From: Candidatus Cloacimonas sp.
GTDB lineage: Bacteria > Cloacimonadota > Cloacimonadia > Cloacimonadales > Cloacimonadaceae
Reading direction: 5' to 3'
Length of the DNA: 64,000 nt
Assembly (NCBI GenBank): GCA_035403355.1
Contig: DAONFA010000006.1
Coordinates: 1 to 64,000 of the forward strand
Within the stretch, counting starts at the first letter, position 1, and every line of letters begins with the position of its first letter. Made by a program: the position numbers and the translations under genes. Below the pieces are notes generated by a model that did no database searches, was not told the DNA's origin, and saw nothing but the letters and a program-made list of their open reading frames with translations. Shown piece after piece: positions 26,744 through 34,692 of the stretch.

Positions 26744-28339
26744 TTACTCCTTTGTTAGCTCCGCTAAAATTTCTGCAGGTAAACCCAAAATTCCCGCTAT
26801 GCGAATTGCACATTGGGGAGGTGCTGTTTTTCGGGAAACAGGCAAAAGTGAATAATCCATTGCTTCCGCAAGAAGCGCCAGGCGTGTTTCCAAACTGTTA
26901 TCTTGCATTTTTTCCAAACGCTTAAAGCTTTGTTCATCAATTCCTTTGATGGTAAAGTGTGCTAAACCTGCAAGTTCTGTAGGAGCACTGAAATGAGTGG
27001 CAGAAATGATAGTGTTATCACTATTTATCAGATACTTAAGCGTAGCTACACAAATTGCCTCACCTTCTTCAGGATTGGTGCCTTTGGCAAATTCATCCAG
27101 TAAAATAAGTTTCTGCCCTTTGCGTTGCAGCATATTGGAAAGCGAAACTACTTCCCGGGCAAAGGAACTTAAGGTCTCACTGTTTTCGCCCGAATCGTGA
27201 TTGTAATAGACCTCCTCAAACAGCGGAAGTTTAGCTTTTTGGGCAGGTATAGGTATTCCCAAAGAAGCCAAAACACACATCTGACCGATAGTTATTAACG
27301 CGGTGCTTTTTCCCCCCATATTGGGTCCCGTAATCAAATTATCCTTTTGGCTCATCGCAATATTTAAGGGCTGGTAATTACGCTTAAGCGTTTGCAGAAA
27401 AAGTTGCAGCGGCAAATTTACCGCCTCGGAAAGAAAAATGCCTGTAAAAGAAGGAGTTAGAGTAGGAAAGCAGCAGGAATAATGCGCGGCAAATTTAGCC
27501 AGACAAAAATCCCAGGCATATTCTCCAATGCTGCCATAAGCAAGTTCAAAAATATTGAAGTCAGTTTGTATTTGTGAGGTAAGATTGGCTAAAATCTGAT
27601 TTTCTTCTTCGGTTATTTCCTTTGAGAGCTGATGCAGTTGAGCTTTTAGAACGGTTGCTTCTTCCGAATCAGCCAGGCGAAAATTATAATTTGCCAGTCC
27701 TTCCGAAACAACAATAAAATATTTGGATGCTAAGATTGCCTCCAGTTGCTCTTTCCGGTTGCGTGAAAGGGTAAATTCCTCCTTCAAAGTTGGCATCTGA
27801 AGGTCTCTTTTAGCTTGTTCCAAATCCCTGTGTCGTAGTTCTTTCAGAGCATTGGCAATGTAAAATTGCTTAGAAGTAAGCATTGTTAAGTAAATAGAAT
27901 AGTAAGGATAAATCCGAAAAGTAGGTAATTTATTGCCTTCGGGATCAAGCAGGGAAAACATATTTTGCAAATCCGGCAAAGGATGTTGATTATCCAGTTT
28001 ATGCTGTTTCAGATTTTCCTGCAGCTGCAAATAGCTGTAAAGGAATGATTTTATTTCAAATAGTTCATTTAACTCCAAACACTCAGTGGTCTTCAAATGC
28101 TTTATCGGCAACAAAGGAAGCTCTCTAAAAAGACCTTCTAACTTTGCTTCCAGGGCTTTATTACCTTTAATTGCCTTCAGGATATTTTCCGTATTGCAAT
28201 TTTGTGTACACAGCTCCTCATAGCTGTAATGCTTTTTATTCAATTTTTGGTGTTTTACTGTTTCCATAACTTCGCCATTGGTATCCAGCAAGGCGAATAG
28301 TTTGTCTAAGAACAGTGCTTCTTTTACATACTTTTGCAT
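26744..28339 (-). CDS. MutS-family ATPase lacking the mismatch-recognition domain (KamC-like or other)
   Basis: The 531-residue protein ends in a MutS-type ABC ATPase: Walker A TGPNMGGKST, the ST/Q region, the signature-side SLSSFAREVVSLS-type segment, Walker B LILLDEFAKGTNPEEG, and ISATHF. The N-terminal 300 residues are helical (clamp/lever-like, ELFEIKSFLYSY), and no mismatch-binding FxE motif was seen. Unlike MutS2 it has no Smr tail. Such proteins include KamC, which reactivates lysine 5,6-aminomutase in amino-acid fermenters, and MutS-like proteins of unknown role. No aminomutase genes are in view, so I keep the name open. Start: the ATG at 28339 has AAGGAT; the longer frame would start at TTG inside comEC. 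Confidence 0.72.
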   Translation of the reverse strand: MQKYVKEALFLDKLFALLDTNGEVMETVKHQKLNKKHYSYEELCTQNCNTENILKAIKGNKALEAKLEGLFRELPLLPIKHLKTTECLELNELFEIKSFLYSYLQLQENLKQHKLDNQHPLPDLQNMFSLLDPEGNKLPTFRIYPYYSIYLTMLTSKQFYIANALKELRHRDLEQAKRDLQMPTLKEEFTLSRNRKEQLEAILASKYFIVVSEGLANYNFRLADSEEATVLKAQLHQLSKEITEEENQILANLTSQIQTDFNIFELAYGSIGEYAWDFCLAKFAAHYSCCFPTLTPSFTGIFLSEAVNLPLQLFLQTLKRNYQPLNIAMSQKDNLITGPNMGGKSTALITIGQMCVLASLGIPIPAQKAKLPLFEEVYYNHDSGENSETLSSFAREVVSLSNMLQRKGQKLILLDEFAKGTNPEEGEAICVATLKYLINSDNTIISATHFSAPTELAGLAHFTIKGIDEQSFKRLEKMQDNSLETRLALLAEAMDYSLLPVSRKTAPPQCAIRIAGILGLPAEILAELTKE

Positions 28340-28367
28340 TTTACCATCCTTCAAAAGGCATTTTATC

Positions 28368-30677
28368 TTAGTTACTTCTGCTGTCAATCATTTTTCTGAT
28401 AGTTCCGTTTCCGGTGCTGAGGATTTTTGTTTGTTGCTTTTGTAAGCGTTGCATTGTTTCCGGATGAGGAAAGTGATATATATTTCTGCGGGAAGCAGTT
28501 ATCCAAACCTCCCGGGGGTTAACTGCCTGTAAAAAAGAGGCAGAACTGGAACTGCGTGAACCGTGATGAGGAATTTTTAGATAGTCCGCTTTCAGCTCCG
28601 GAGCATAATTATCTACCAGATAGTTTTCTGCTTCACTCTCAATATCGCCGGTAAAAAGAATGCTTGCCTTTTTTGTATCTAAGCGGCACACGAGAGAGGA
28701 GTTATTTTCGTTTAGGGGACTATAAAACTTATCGGGATGAAGAAACTTCAGCTTTACATTGTCTGTAACGAAAGAACAGGTATCACTAATAGTATTGATT
28801 TTAACAGCCGGAAAGGATTTTTGTTGCCTGACGACTTTCCAGAAATCCTGTTTCGTGCTTTCATCGCTAACAAATATCTGCCCTACTTTTTTATTATTTA
28901 AAAGGGTTATCAGACCTCCGCAGTGGTCACTGTGTAAATGCGTAAGAACCAGATAGTCAATTTGAGCAATGCCTTTCTTGCCTAACCAGGGAAGTAAATT
29001 GCGGTTTAGCCAGCTGTCTTGTGAATATTCGCCTGTGCTTAAAAAACTTTCCCCAAACCCTTTTTTATAGGTGCCACCGGTATCAATCAACATCGTTTCT
29101 CCATTGGCAAAATGAATTAGCGTGCAGTCACTTACACCGCAATTGAAAACATACACACTGGTTTCGGATTTATGGAGAAAGGGAATGAAAATGAAGCCGG
29201 AAACAAGCACACACATTGGCAGGGTGGCAATTAAAGCCGTTTTGAATTTAGCCCGGATAAGCAAAAAGCCCCATAAAATAACCGTTGCTAAAGCCAATGC
29301 CTGAAAAAGAGATAAGTAATTGGCAGAAATTGAGAAAGGCAAATTATAACAAAACTGCATCCATTTTATCCAAAGGGTATTAACCGCTTTGTAAACCAAC
29401 ACAAAAGCCCTGGTTAAATACCAGCCCCGGGGAAAAATCAGCACCAGAAAAGAAAGCGGAAGCAAAATGCCACTCAAGGGAATGCCTAAGGTATTGCCAA
29501 TTATTCCATTGAGGGAAGCAGTGCCAAAATGATATAGCGTGAAAGGAGTGATGGCTATGGAGATTAAAGCCGAAAGCAAAATGCCGTCTTTTGCTCCCTC
29601 CAGAGTTTTATATAACGGATTACTAAGCTTCTTTTCCGCTGAAAAAAGATAAAACCCGGGCATACCGTAAAAAATTACCAGCACCGAAACAAAGGAAAGC
29701 TGAAGTCCAATATTAAACAATTGCATAGGACTTAGCAGAGTGATAATGAATAGTGATAACGATAGCGTTTGCGCTCCGGAAACAGGACTTTGCAGCCAGC
29801 GCGCTAAAATTACTATCGCTATCATTATTATTGAACGCGTAACTGAAGGAGCCCAGTTATTGAGTGCAGCATACAGCAAAATTATCGGTAAGAAAAGAAA
29901 TTCTGCCAGTTCTCTGCTAAAAAACATCCGTAACAGCGAAACTAAAATCAAATAGATAAACCAGATATGCATTCCGCTTACAACAATTAAATGAATGATT
30001 CCTGCTCCGGTAAGCTGAGTAAGATATTCCTTACTTAACCCCGATTCCCCAAATAGCAATGCTTTTGCCCAATCGGCATCACTACCCAATTTGACATCCA
30101 GCGAACTTAGCAGTTTATAACGCAACCTGCCAATTAAAGCGCTAACTTCCAGTTTAGGATACTCTTGCGATTTACTTAACTGATAGGCAATTGCGGAATA
30201 TTGAGCCGGATAAATATCCAGAATAGGGTCTCGGATTAAGGGATAAAGATTTGCCAATAAACGATAAGTTCTACCTGGAAGCAATGTTTCACTGGAGGAA
30301 AGGATTATTTTTTCCTGCAGGGGAAAAGAGGCAAGAGAATCAAGCTCTACAGCATAGCGTTTTTCTTCCACGGAGAAAACCTTTACCACCCTAAAAGTTA
30401 TCTCCTGCTGCAGCGGTTCTTTTTCCTGCAATAATATCTTCAGCTGCGAACTATCCTGTTGGCAAAGAGATAACCGCAGCATACCTAAAAACAGAAACAG
30501 CAGTAAAAGCAAAATTTGGCGTATTTTGCGTATAAAGATGGCAGCTACTGCCAAAGCGCCTGCAATAATTAATGGCAGATATATTTCCGGTTGCAGATAT
30601 TTAGCCAGAATGATACCGATAGTCCAAAACAAAACCGGTAACAAAAAAGGAGCAGGTGCCTTGCGGTTTGCCTCCAT
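28368..30677 (-). CDS. comEC: ComEC/Rec2 DNA-uptake channel protein
   Basis: The 769-residue membrane protein has the three parts of ComEC. An N-terminal helix bundle and OB-like domain cover about residues 1-200. The competence domain has many helices and the segment GAGIIHLIVVSGMHIWFI, the conserved core, plus APSVTRSIIM. The C-terminal metallo-beta-lactamase domain has LTHLHSDHCGG and HHGSRSS. ComEC carries single-stranded DNA across the inner membrane during transformation; the nuclease-like domain may degrade the other strand. The complete motif set suggests a working protein. Other competence genes are not seen. A GGAG precedes the ATG. A 50-bp double-hairpin repeat array lies immediately upstream in the 611-base gap. 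Confidence 0.93.
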   Translation of the reverse strand: MEANRKAPAPFLLPVLFWTIGIILAKYLQPEIYLPLIIAGALAVAAIFIRKIRQILLLLLFLFLGMLRLSLCQQDSSQLKILLQEKEPLQQEITFRVVKVFSVEEKRYAVELDSLASFPLQEKIILSSSETLLPGRTYRLLANLYPLIRDPILDIYPAQYSAIAYQLSKSQEYPKLEVSALIGRLRYKLLSSLDVKLGSDADWAKALLFGESGLSKEYLTQLTGAGIIHLIVVSGMHIWFIYLILVSLLRMFFSRELAEFLFLPIILLYAALNNWAPSVTRSIIMIAIVILARWLQSPVSGAQTLSLSLFIITLLSPMQLFNIGLQLSFVSVLVIFYGMPGFYLFSAEKKLSNPLYKTLEGAKDGILLSALISIAITPFTLYHFGTASLNGIIGNTLGIPLSGILLPLSFLVLIFPRGWYLTRAFVLVYKAVNTLWIKWMQFCYNLPFSISANYLSLFQALALATVILWGFLLIRAKFKTALIATLPMCVLVSGFIFIPFLHKSETSVYVFNCGVSDCTLIHFANGETMLIDTGGTYKKGFGESFLSTGEYSQDSWLNRNLLPWLGKKGIAQIDYLVLTHLHSDHCGGLITLLNNKKVGQIFVSDESTKQDFWKVVRQQKSFPAVKINTISDTCSFVTDNVKLKFLHPDKFYSPLNENNSSLVCRLDTKKASILFTGDIESEAENYLVDNYAPELKADYLKIPHHGSRSSSSASFLQAVNPREVWITASRRNIYHFPHPETMQRLQKQQTKILSTGNGTIRKMIDSRSN

Positions 30678-30730
30678 CTATTTTTTTCTCCATCTTCAGG
30701 TTAGTAGATTTTCCTTATGCCCCGGAAAAA

Positions 30731-31229
30731 CGACATTCTTGTCGTTTGTGGTTGACCGGGAGGTCAACCCTCTGGAAAAAACGACATCCTTATCGTTTGT
30801 GGTTGACCAGGAGGTCAACCCTCCGGAAAAAAGACATTCTTGTCGTTTGTGGTTGACCAGGAGGTCAACCCTCCGGAAAAACGACATCTTGTCGTTTGTG
30901 GTTGACCGGCAGGTCAACCCTCCGGAAAAAAGACATTTTGTGGTTTGTGGTTGACCGGGAGGTCAACCCTCCGGAAAAAAGACATCCTTGTCGTTTGTGG
31001 TTGACCGGGAGGTCAACCCTCCGGAAAAAAGACATCCTTGGCGTTTTAGGGTTGACCAGGAGGTCAACCCTCCGGAAAAAAGACATCCTTGTCGTTTGTG
31101 GTTGACCAGGAGGTCAACCCTCCGGAAAAAAGACATTCTTGTCGTTTGTGGTTGACCGGCAGGTCAACCCTCCGGAAAAAAGACATCTTGTCGTTTGTGG
31201 TTAACCGGGAGGCCAACCCTCCGGAAAAA
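30731..31229. repeat. 50-bp tandem array, about 10 double-hairpin units
   Basis: About ten units of 49-51 bp have the layout CGACATTCTTGTCG, TTTGTG, GGTTGACC-GGGA-GGTCAACC, CTCCGGAAAAA. Each unit can form two hairpins: CGACA/TGTCG and an 8-bp stem GGTTGACC/GGTCAACC with a 4-base loop. Units differ by 1-4 bases, including loop changes (GGGA, AGGA, GGCA). It lies in the gap between two minus-strand genes (ending 31289, starting 30677). Open frames crossing it on both strands are artefacts of a unit without stops. There are no unique spacers. Confidence 0.92.
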
Positions 31230-31288
31230 TCAACTTAATTTAACCAATCTGCATAAATTTTTTATCTTCGTCTGTATCTTTTACCTAA

Positions 31289-31702
31289 TTAAGGTATGTG
31301 TTTTGTCCAAAGCGATATTTCCGCTTTATAAGGTCTTTCCCCATCTTTTAAAGCCCGATTCAGTTTATCCAGCATTTTGGAACGCCTGGCTTTACTATTT
31401 GCCTTCACTTTAACGCTAAACAAAGCACTGGCAATTTCTTCGCCTTCAGTATCCCAAACCTTTGCCATTAAAGCAATTTCCTGGTCTCTTTTGCCGGTAT
31501 TGGCAAGGGTGTATTCCAGTTCTATAAATTGATTGCCGAAATTACTGATGCGGATATCGCTAATCTGGATTCGGGATGCATTTTTTCTTACTCCCGTGCG
31601 TTGAATATAAATCCCCAGAATAACAAGCAGAATAACAATTAGCAGAATATACTGCTTTGGTTTATAGCGTTTTGGAAATTCCAGGCGGTCAACTACTCTC
31701 AT
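31289..31702 (-). CDS. Single-pass membrane protein with beta-sandwich extracytoplasmic domain
   Basis: I start this 137-residue protein at ATG 31702, which has AGAGGATT upstream. It has a basic N-terminus, one membrane helix (about 18-38: QYILLIVILLVILGIYI) and an external domain reading IQISDIRISNFGNQFIELEYTLANTGKRDQE. That is a FxLYD/DUF3426-like Ig fold, which often assists envelope assembly. It begins 11 bases after the stop of the Wzi-like barrel gene and follows the AMIN-like membrane protein, so the three form one envelope operon. Function is unknown. Confidence 0.6.
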   Translation of the reverse strand: MRVVDRLEFPKRYKPKQYILLIVILLVILGIYIQRTGVRKNASRIQISDIRISNFGNQFIELEYTLANTGKRDQEIALMAKVWDTEGEEIASALFSVKVKANSKARRSKMLDKLNRALKDGERPYKAEISLWTKHIP

Positions 31703-31712
31703 TGTTAATCCT

Positions 31713-33218
31713 CTAATAAATGAATTGCCAGGCAGAATAAACGGTATTTTGCCAATCCTTAGTGTGGCAGGTTTCAAAACCAAGTAACAAACGGTGGTGT
31801 GCAAAAATATCCACCAGGAGATTACTTTTCAGGGTGATAGTTTCTGTTTTTGTGCCTTCAAACCAATGTGCCGTGCCTTCATCAATTTCTTCTGCTGTAT
31901 GAAAAACAGCGTGGTAATTTTGTTGCCAGTCACTACCAAAACTCCCCTGTTTACAATAAGATACACCTCCCTGCCAAAGAAGAATATCCTTATAGGGTAA
32001 ACGCAAAAGACAGGAAATATCTACCAGATTGGAACCTTTGGGATAACCAAGGGGTCTGCCATCAGAGGAAAACATTGTCTGAATCAAATAATGCGTATAA
32101 GTGAAAGGACGCACAGCTGTAACTTCCGTAGTTATATCTGCAGAAGGACTTTGCGGCAAGGCAAAAGGAACATTCCAACGCATACCGCTCTGCAGAGCAT
32201 ATTTATTTCCCCACCAGGAACTGAAAAGTTTGCTGGAGCTAAATTCATCAATCAACACCTGGGCATAGAGAAATAACGGCTGCACCGGTCTATAATTGCC
32301 TCCGGCATAAATCATTACATTATCTCTATCCCAAAGGTTATGTTCAATTGCCCGCCAGAAAGCATTCGGCAAAAAGTAGTTCAGTTCGGGTGAACGGTTA
32401 CCGTAGATTATTTCTTCTCCTAAAAATAAATCCAGATTGGAACAGGGATGAAAACCCAGTTGATGCAATGCCAGATACTTTTCCGGTAAAAGTTTTCCGT
32501 AAATTTCCGTGCTATCTGCCACTAAAGATGCGTGTAAAAAAGAAATACTGAATATACCTGCTCTGCCTTCAGCTAAGATATAACCGTAGTCATTCACCTC
32601 GTCACTTAAAATGATACTGCCGCTGATGGAATTGCCCACGGGAAATTTCCCGCGTCCTAAAGCCAGAGTCAAGTTCCTGGCATTGTAACTGATATCACCG
32701 CTAAGGTTATCTATGTTCAATTTTTCATCCGCTGGTTTATAGTATCCATCTACCAGCCAGGAAGTTTCTGCTGCTTCCTGATTGCCCCAAAAAATGCCGT
32801 TCCACCAGTTAGTATTCATTTCCAAGCGGGTTCCATATTGCGATTTTAGCAGCAAACCGCCATAGAGAAAACTGCAGCTTTCATCTTTCTTCATCGGTTC
32901 CAAACCGGCAATAGCATTTATTTCGGCATTAAACTTATAGTCGGGACTTTGATAGCTCATAAGTGAATGTTTAGCATTGCCTACCCGGCAAATATCCAAA
33001 ACCGCATCCCCAAAACGAGACAGCGGGACAAAAGGTAAATATAATCCATTGCTATAAATAGAAATACTATCATCTTTAGCAGGGAGAGGAGAGCTTAATA
33101 AACTTGGTTTTAACCCGGTTTGAATTTCCGGATTAAAGGCAGAGCCCGGAATATAGCTTAATGCAGGTAGTAATGCACTAAAAAGCATTAGGGCTGTCAA
33201 ACAAACATTTTTAACCAT
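31713..33218 (-). CDS. Outer-membrane beta-barrel, capsule assembly Wzi-like
   Basis: This 501-residue protein has a signal peptide (MVKNVCLTALMLFSALLPALS) and long alternating beta-strand patterns. The segments LTLALGRGKFPVGNSISGSIILSD, LHQLGFHPCSNLDLFLGEEIIYG and YFLPNAFWRAIEHNL resemble the conserved blocks of the Wzi/capsule-assembly barrel family. The C-terminus ends in an aromatic strand (QNTVYSAWQFIY), as expected for an outer-membrane protein inserted by BAM. It is 6 bases from the stop of the preceding gene, so translation is coupled. A role in surface polysaccharide attachment is the family expectation. Other possibilities are a generic porin-like or lipid transport barrel. Confidence 0.6.
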   Translation of the reverse strand: MVKNVCLTALMLFSALLPALSYIPGSAFNPEIQTGLKPSLLSSPLPAKDDSISIYSNGLYLPFVPLSRFGDAVLDICRVGNAKHSLMSYQSPDYKFNAEINAIAGLEPMKKDESCSFLYGGLLLKSQYGTRLEMNTNWWNGIFWGNQEAAETSWLVDGYYKPADEKLNIDNLSGDISYNARNLTLALGRGKFPVGNSISGSIILSDEVNDYGYILAEGRAGIFSISFLHASLVADSTEIYGKLLPEKYLALHQLGFHPCSNLDLFLGEEIIYGNRSPELNYFLPNAFWRAIEHNLWDRDNVMIYAGGNYRPVQPLFLYAQVLIDEFSSSKLFSSWWGNKYALQSGMRWNVPFALPQSPSADITTEVTAVRPFTYTHYLIQTMFSSDGRPLGYPKGSNLVDISCLLRLPYKDILLWQGGVSYCKQGSFGSDWQQNYHAVFHTAEEIDEGTAHWFEGTKTETITLKSNLLVDIFAHHRLLLGFETCHTKDWQNTVYSAWQFIY

Positions 33219-33224
33219 AATAAA

Positions 33225-34256
33225 TCAGGATTCATCCTGATGACGCAATTGCATCAGGCGTTCCACTTCCTCCTCTGATATTTTTAATTCCCTGGCAATT
33301 TCACTGTTCTTCCAACCGGAATCAAGCAACCGCTGCACCATAAGAACAAGGGTCTTATTTTCCTCAGCAGGAATTTCTGTTTTATTTTCGGATTCCATCT
33401 TGAAGTCCAAAGTTGGTTTCTTTTTGCGTTTGCCTAAATTAGCAATGAGGTGATAGATGAGTATTAATAACAAAATTAGGATGATTAGCAGCATCAATTT
33501 CCGCATCCATTTTGTAGCGGGTAATTTCTTATCCTGAATAGTATTAGCTGTTTTACCGGTTTCCGGTGCTTTGGGGATAATAGTTTCAGCTTTTTCTTGG
33601 TCGCATACTGTCTTACCGGCAATTTGTGTTTTCTCTGCAGGATTGCATTGTGCTGCCTTGGGGATCTGATTTCCCGTCAAAACTTGCTGGGCTAAAGGAT
33701 AATACTCTGAATTTTGCGGAATTTTGGCAGCTATGTTATTTATCCGGTTACTGCCTCTTTGTTTTAGCAGTAAAGTCCATTTATACAGTATTGCATAATC
33801 TTCAGGATAGCTTTTAGATAGTTCGTAGTAAATTTTATCGGCACTGTTCAGTTTTCCGGCAGAAGCATAAAAATCAGCAAGCTCTAATTTTTGTTGCTTA
33901 TCAGGTTTAGCAACAATAATATCCAGAACTAATCGTTGGGGAGAATCCAAAATCATCTGTTCCAGAAGATAGGGGCTGGAAACAGGAATAACCATCTTAT
34001 TGTCAATTTGCTCAATAGCATTTACCAACCCCCCTGGTTGATACTGAATATTTACATTATTGGCATTTGTATTGTCTAAATTGATTTCCACCCGGTTATT
34101 ACCTTCAATAACTTTATAATCTCCCGTCCCGTATAGACCTATAACAATTCTGCTGACAGCTGAACCGTAATTTTCCATCTCCACATAAGTAAAATCCAGA
34201 GCGGAACAAAAAGCCGCAGATAGCAAAACTGCTGTAATTAGAACTCTTTTAATCAT
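33225..34256 (-). CDS. Exported membrane protein with AMIN-like N-terminus, TPR-like segment and cytoplasmic HTH tail
   Basis: The 343-residue protein has a signal peptide, then a beta-rich domain (about 20-115) ending SPQRLVLDII, which is the AMIN-domain pattern that binds peptidoglycan/secretin-type partners. A helical TPR-like segment follows (KLELADFYASAGKLNSADKIYYELSKSYP). One strong membrane helix lies at about 255-275 (LMLLIILILLLILIYHLI). The C-terminal 45 residues, on the other side of the membrane, read LDSGWKNSEIARELKISEEEVERLM, a helix-turn-helix pattern. A periplasmic wall-binding domain joined to a possible DNA- or protein-binding tail is unusual. It leads the operon with the barrel and the small membrane protein. 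Confidence 0.6.
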   Translation of the reverse strand: MIKRVLITAVLLSAAFCSALDFTYVEMENYGSAVSRIVIGLYGTGDYKVIEGNNRVEINLDNTNANNVNIQYQPGGLVNAIEQIDNKMVIPVSSPYLLEQMILDSPQRLVLDIIVAKPDKQQKLELADFYASAGKLNSADKIYYELSKSYPEDYAILYKWTLLLKQRGSNRINNIAAKIPQNSEYYPLAQQVLTGNQIPKAAQCNPAEKTQIAGKTVCDQEKAETIIPKAPETGKTANTIQDKKLPATKWMRKLMLLIILILLLILIYHLIANLGKRKKKPTLDFKMESENKTEIPAEENKTLVLMVQRLLDSGWKNSEIARELKISEEEVERLMQLRHQDES

Positions 34257-34692
34257 ATATTCATCTCTTTGCTTTATCGGAATGTGGCTGGTAAAAAACC
34301 CTTTGCCACAGAATATTCTTCTTTTTCATTTTTTTTTCTGCTCTAAAATTGGCAAGCTATTTTTATCATAACCCCGCAACTAATTCTATTGTAGCATATT
34401 ATGCTTTCTTTTTCTTGCTCTGCCCTGAAACCTCTTTTAAGAAGAAACTATAAAAGCGATGGGGCAGATTTTCTCATTAATCCTCCAGCAGATTTTATTA
34501 CTTGCCAGAAACTAATTCCGGATTATTTTAATAATTGTGTTCTACCTAAAGATGTAGTAGATATAAAAAAGTAACAGTCATCTCTTATAGTAAGAAGATG
34601 GTTATCTATGAGATAGGAGAATAAACAGATGTTCTACTTAACCGTTTTTTTTATGCACCCTGTTGCTTTTTACCTAAGTAAAAGGAGGAAAA
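34257..34692. other. Divergent intergenic region, 436 bases
   Basis: No gene is seen. It must hold the promoters of both divergent genes. A 7-bp inverted repeat (TCTGCCC...GGGGCAGA, about 34418-34470) followed by TTTTCT is present, and there are several A/T-rich -10-like boxes near 34555, but no clear -35/-10 pair. Confidence 0.45.

Noticed and set aside
30526..31105. Several overlapping 66-142 codon open frames on both strands across the 50-bp array
   Set aside because: They arise because the repeat unit lacks stops in some frames; no ribosome sites and repetitive VVDREVNPPEK-type sequence.
30731..31229. CRISPR-like direct repeat array
   Set aside because: The repeats follow one another without unique spacers and are themselves double palindromes; no cas genes are near.
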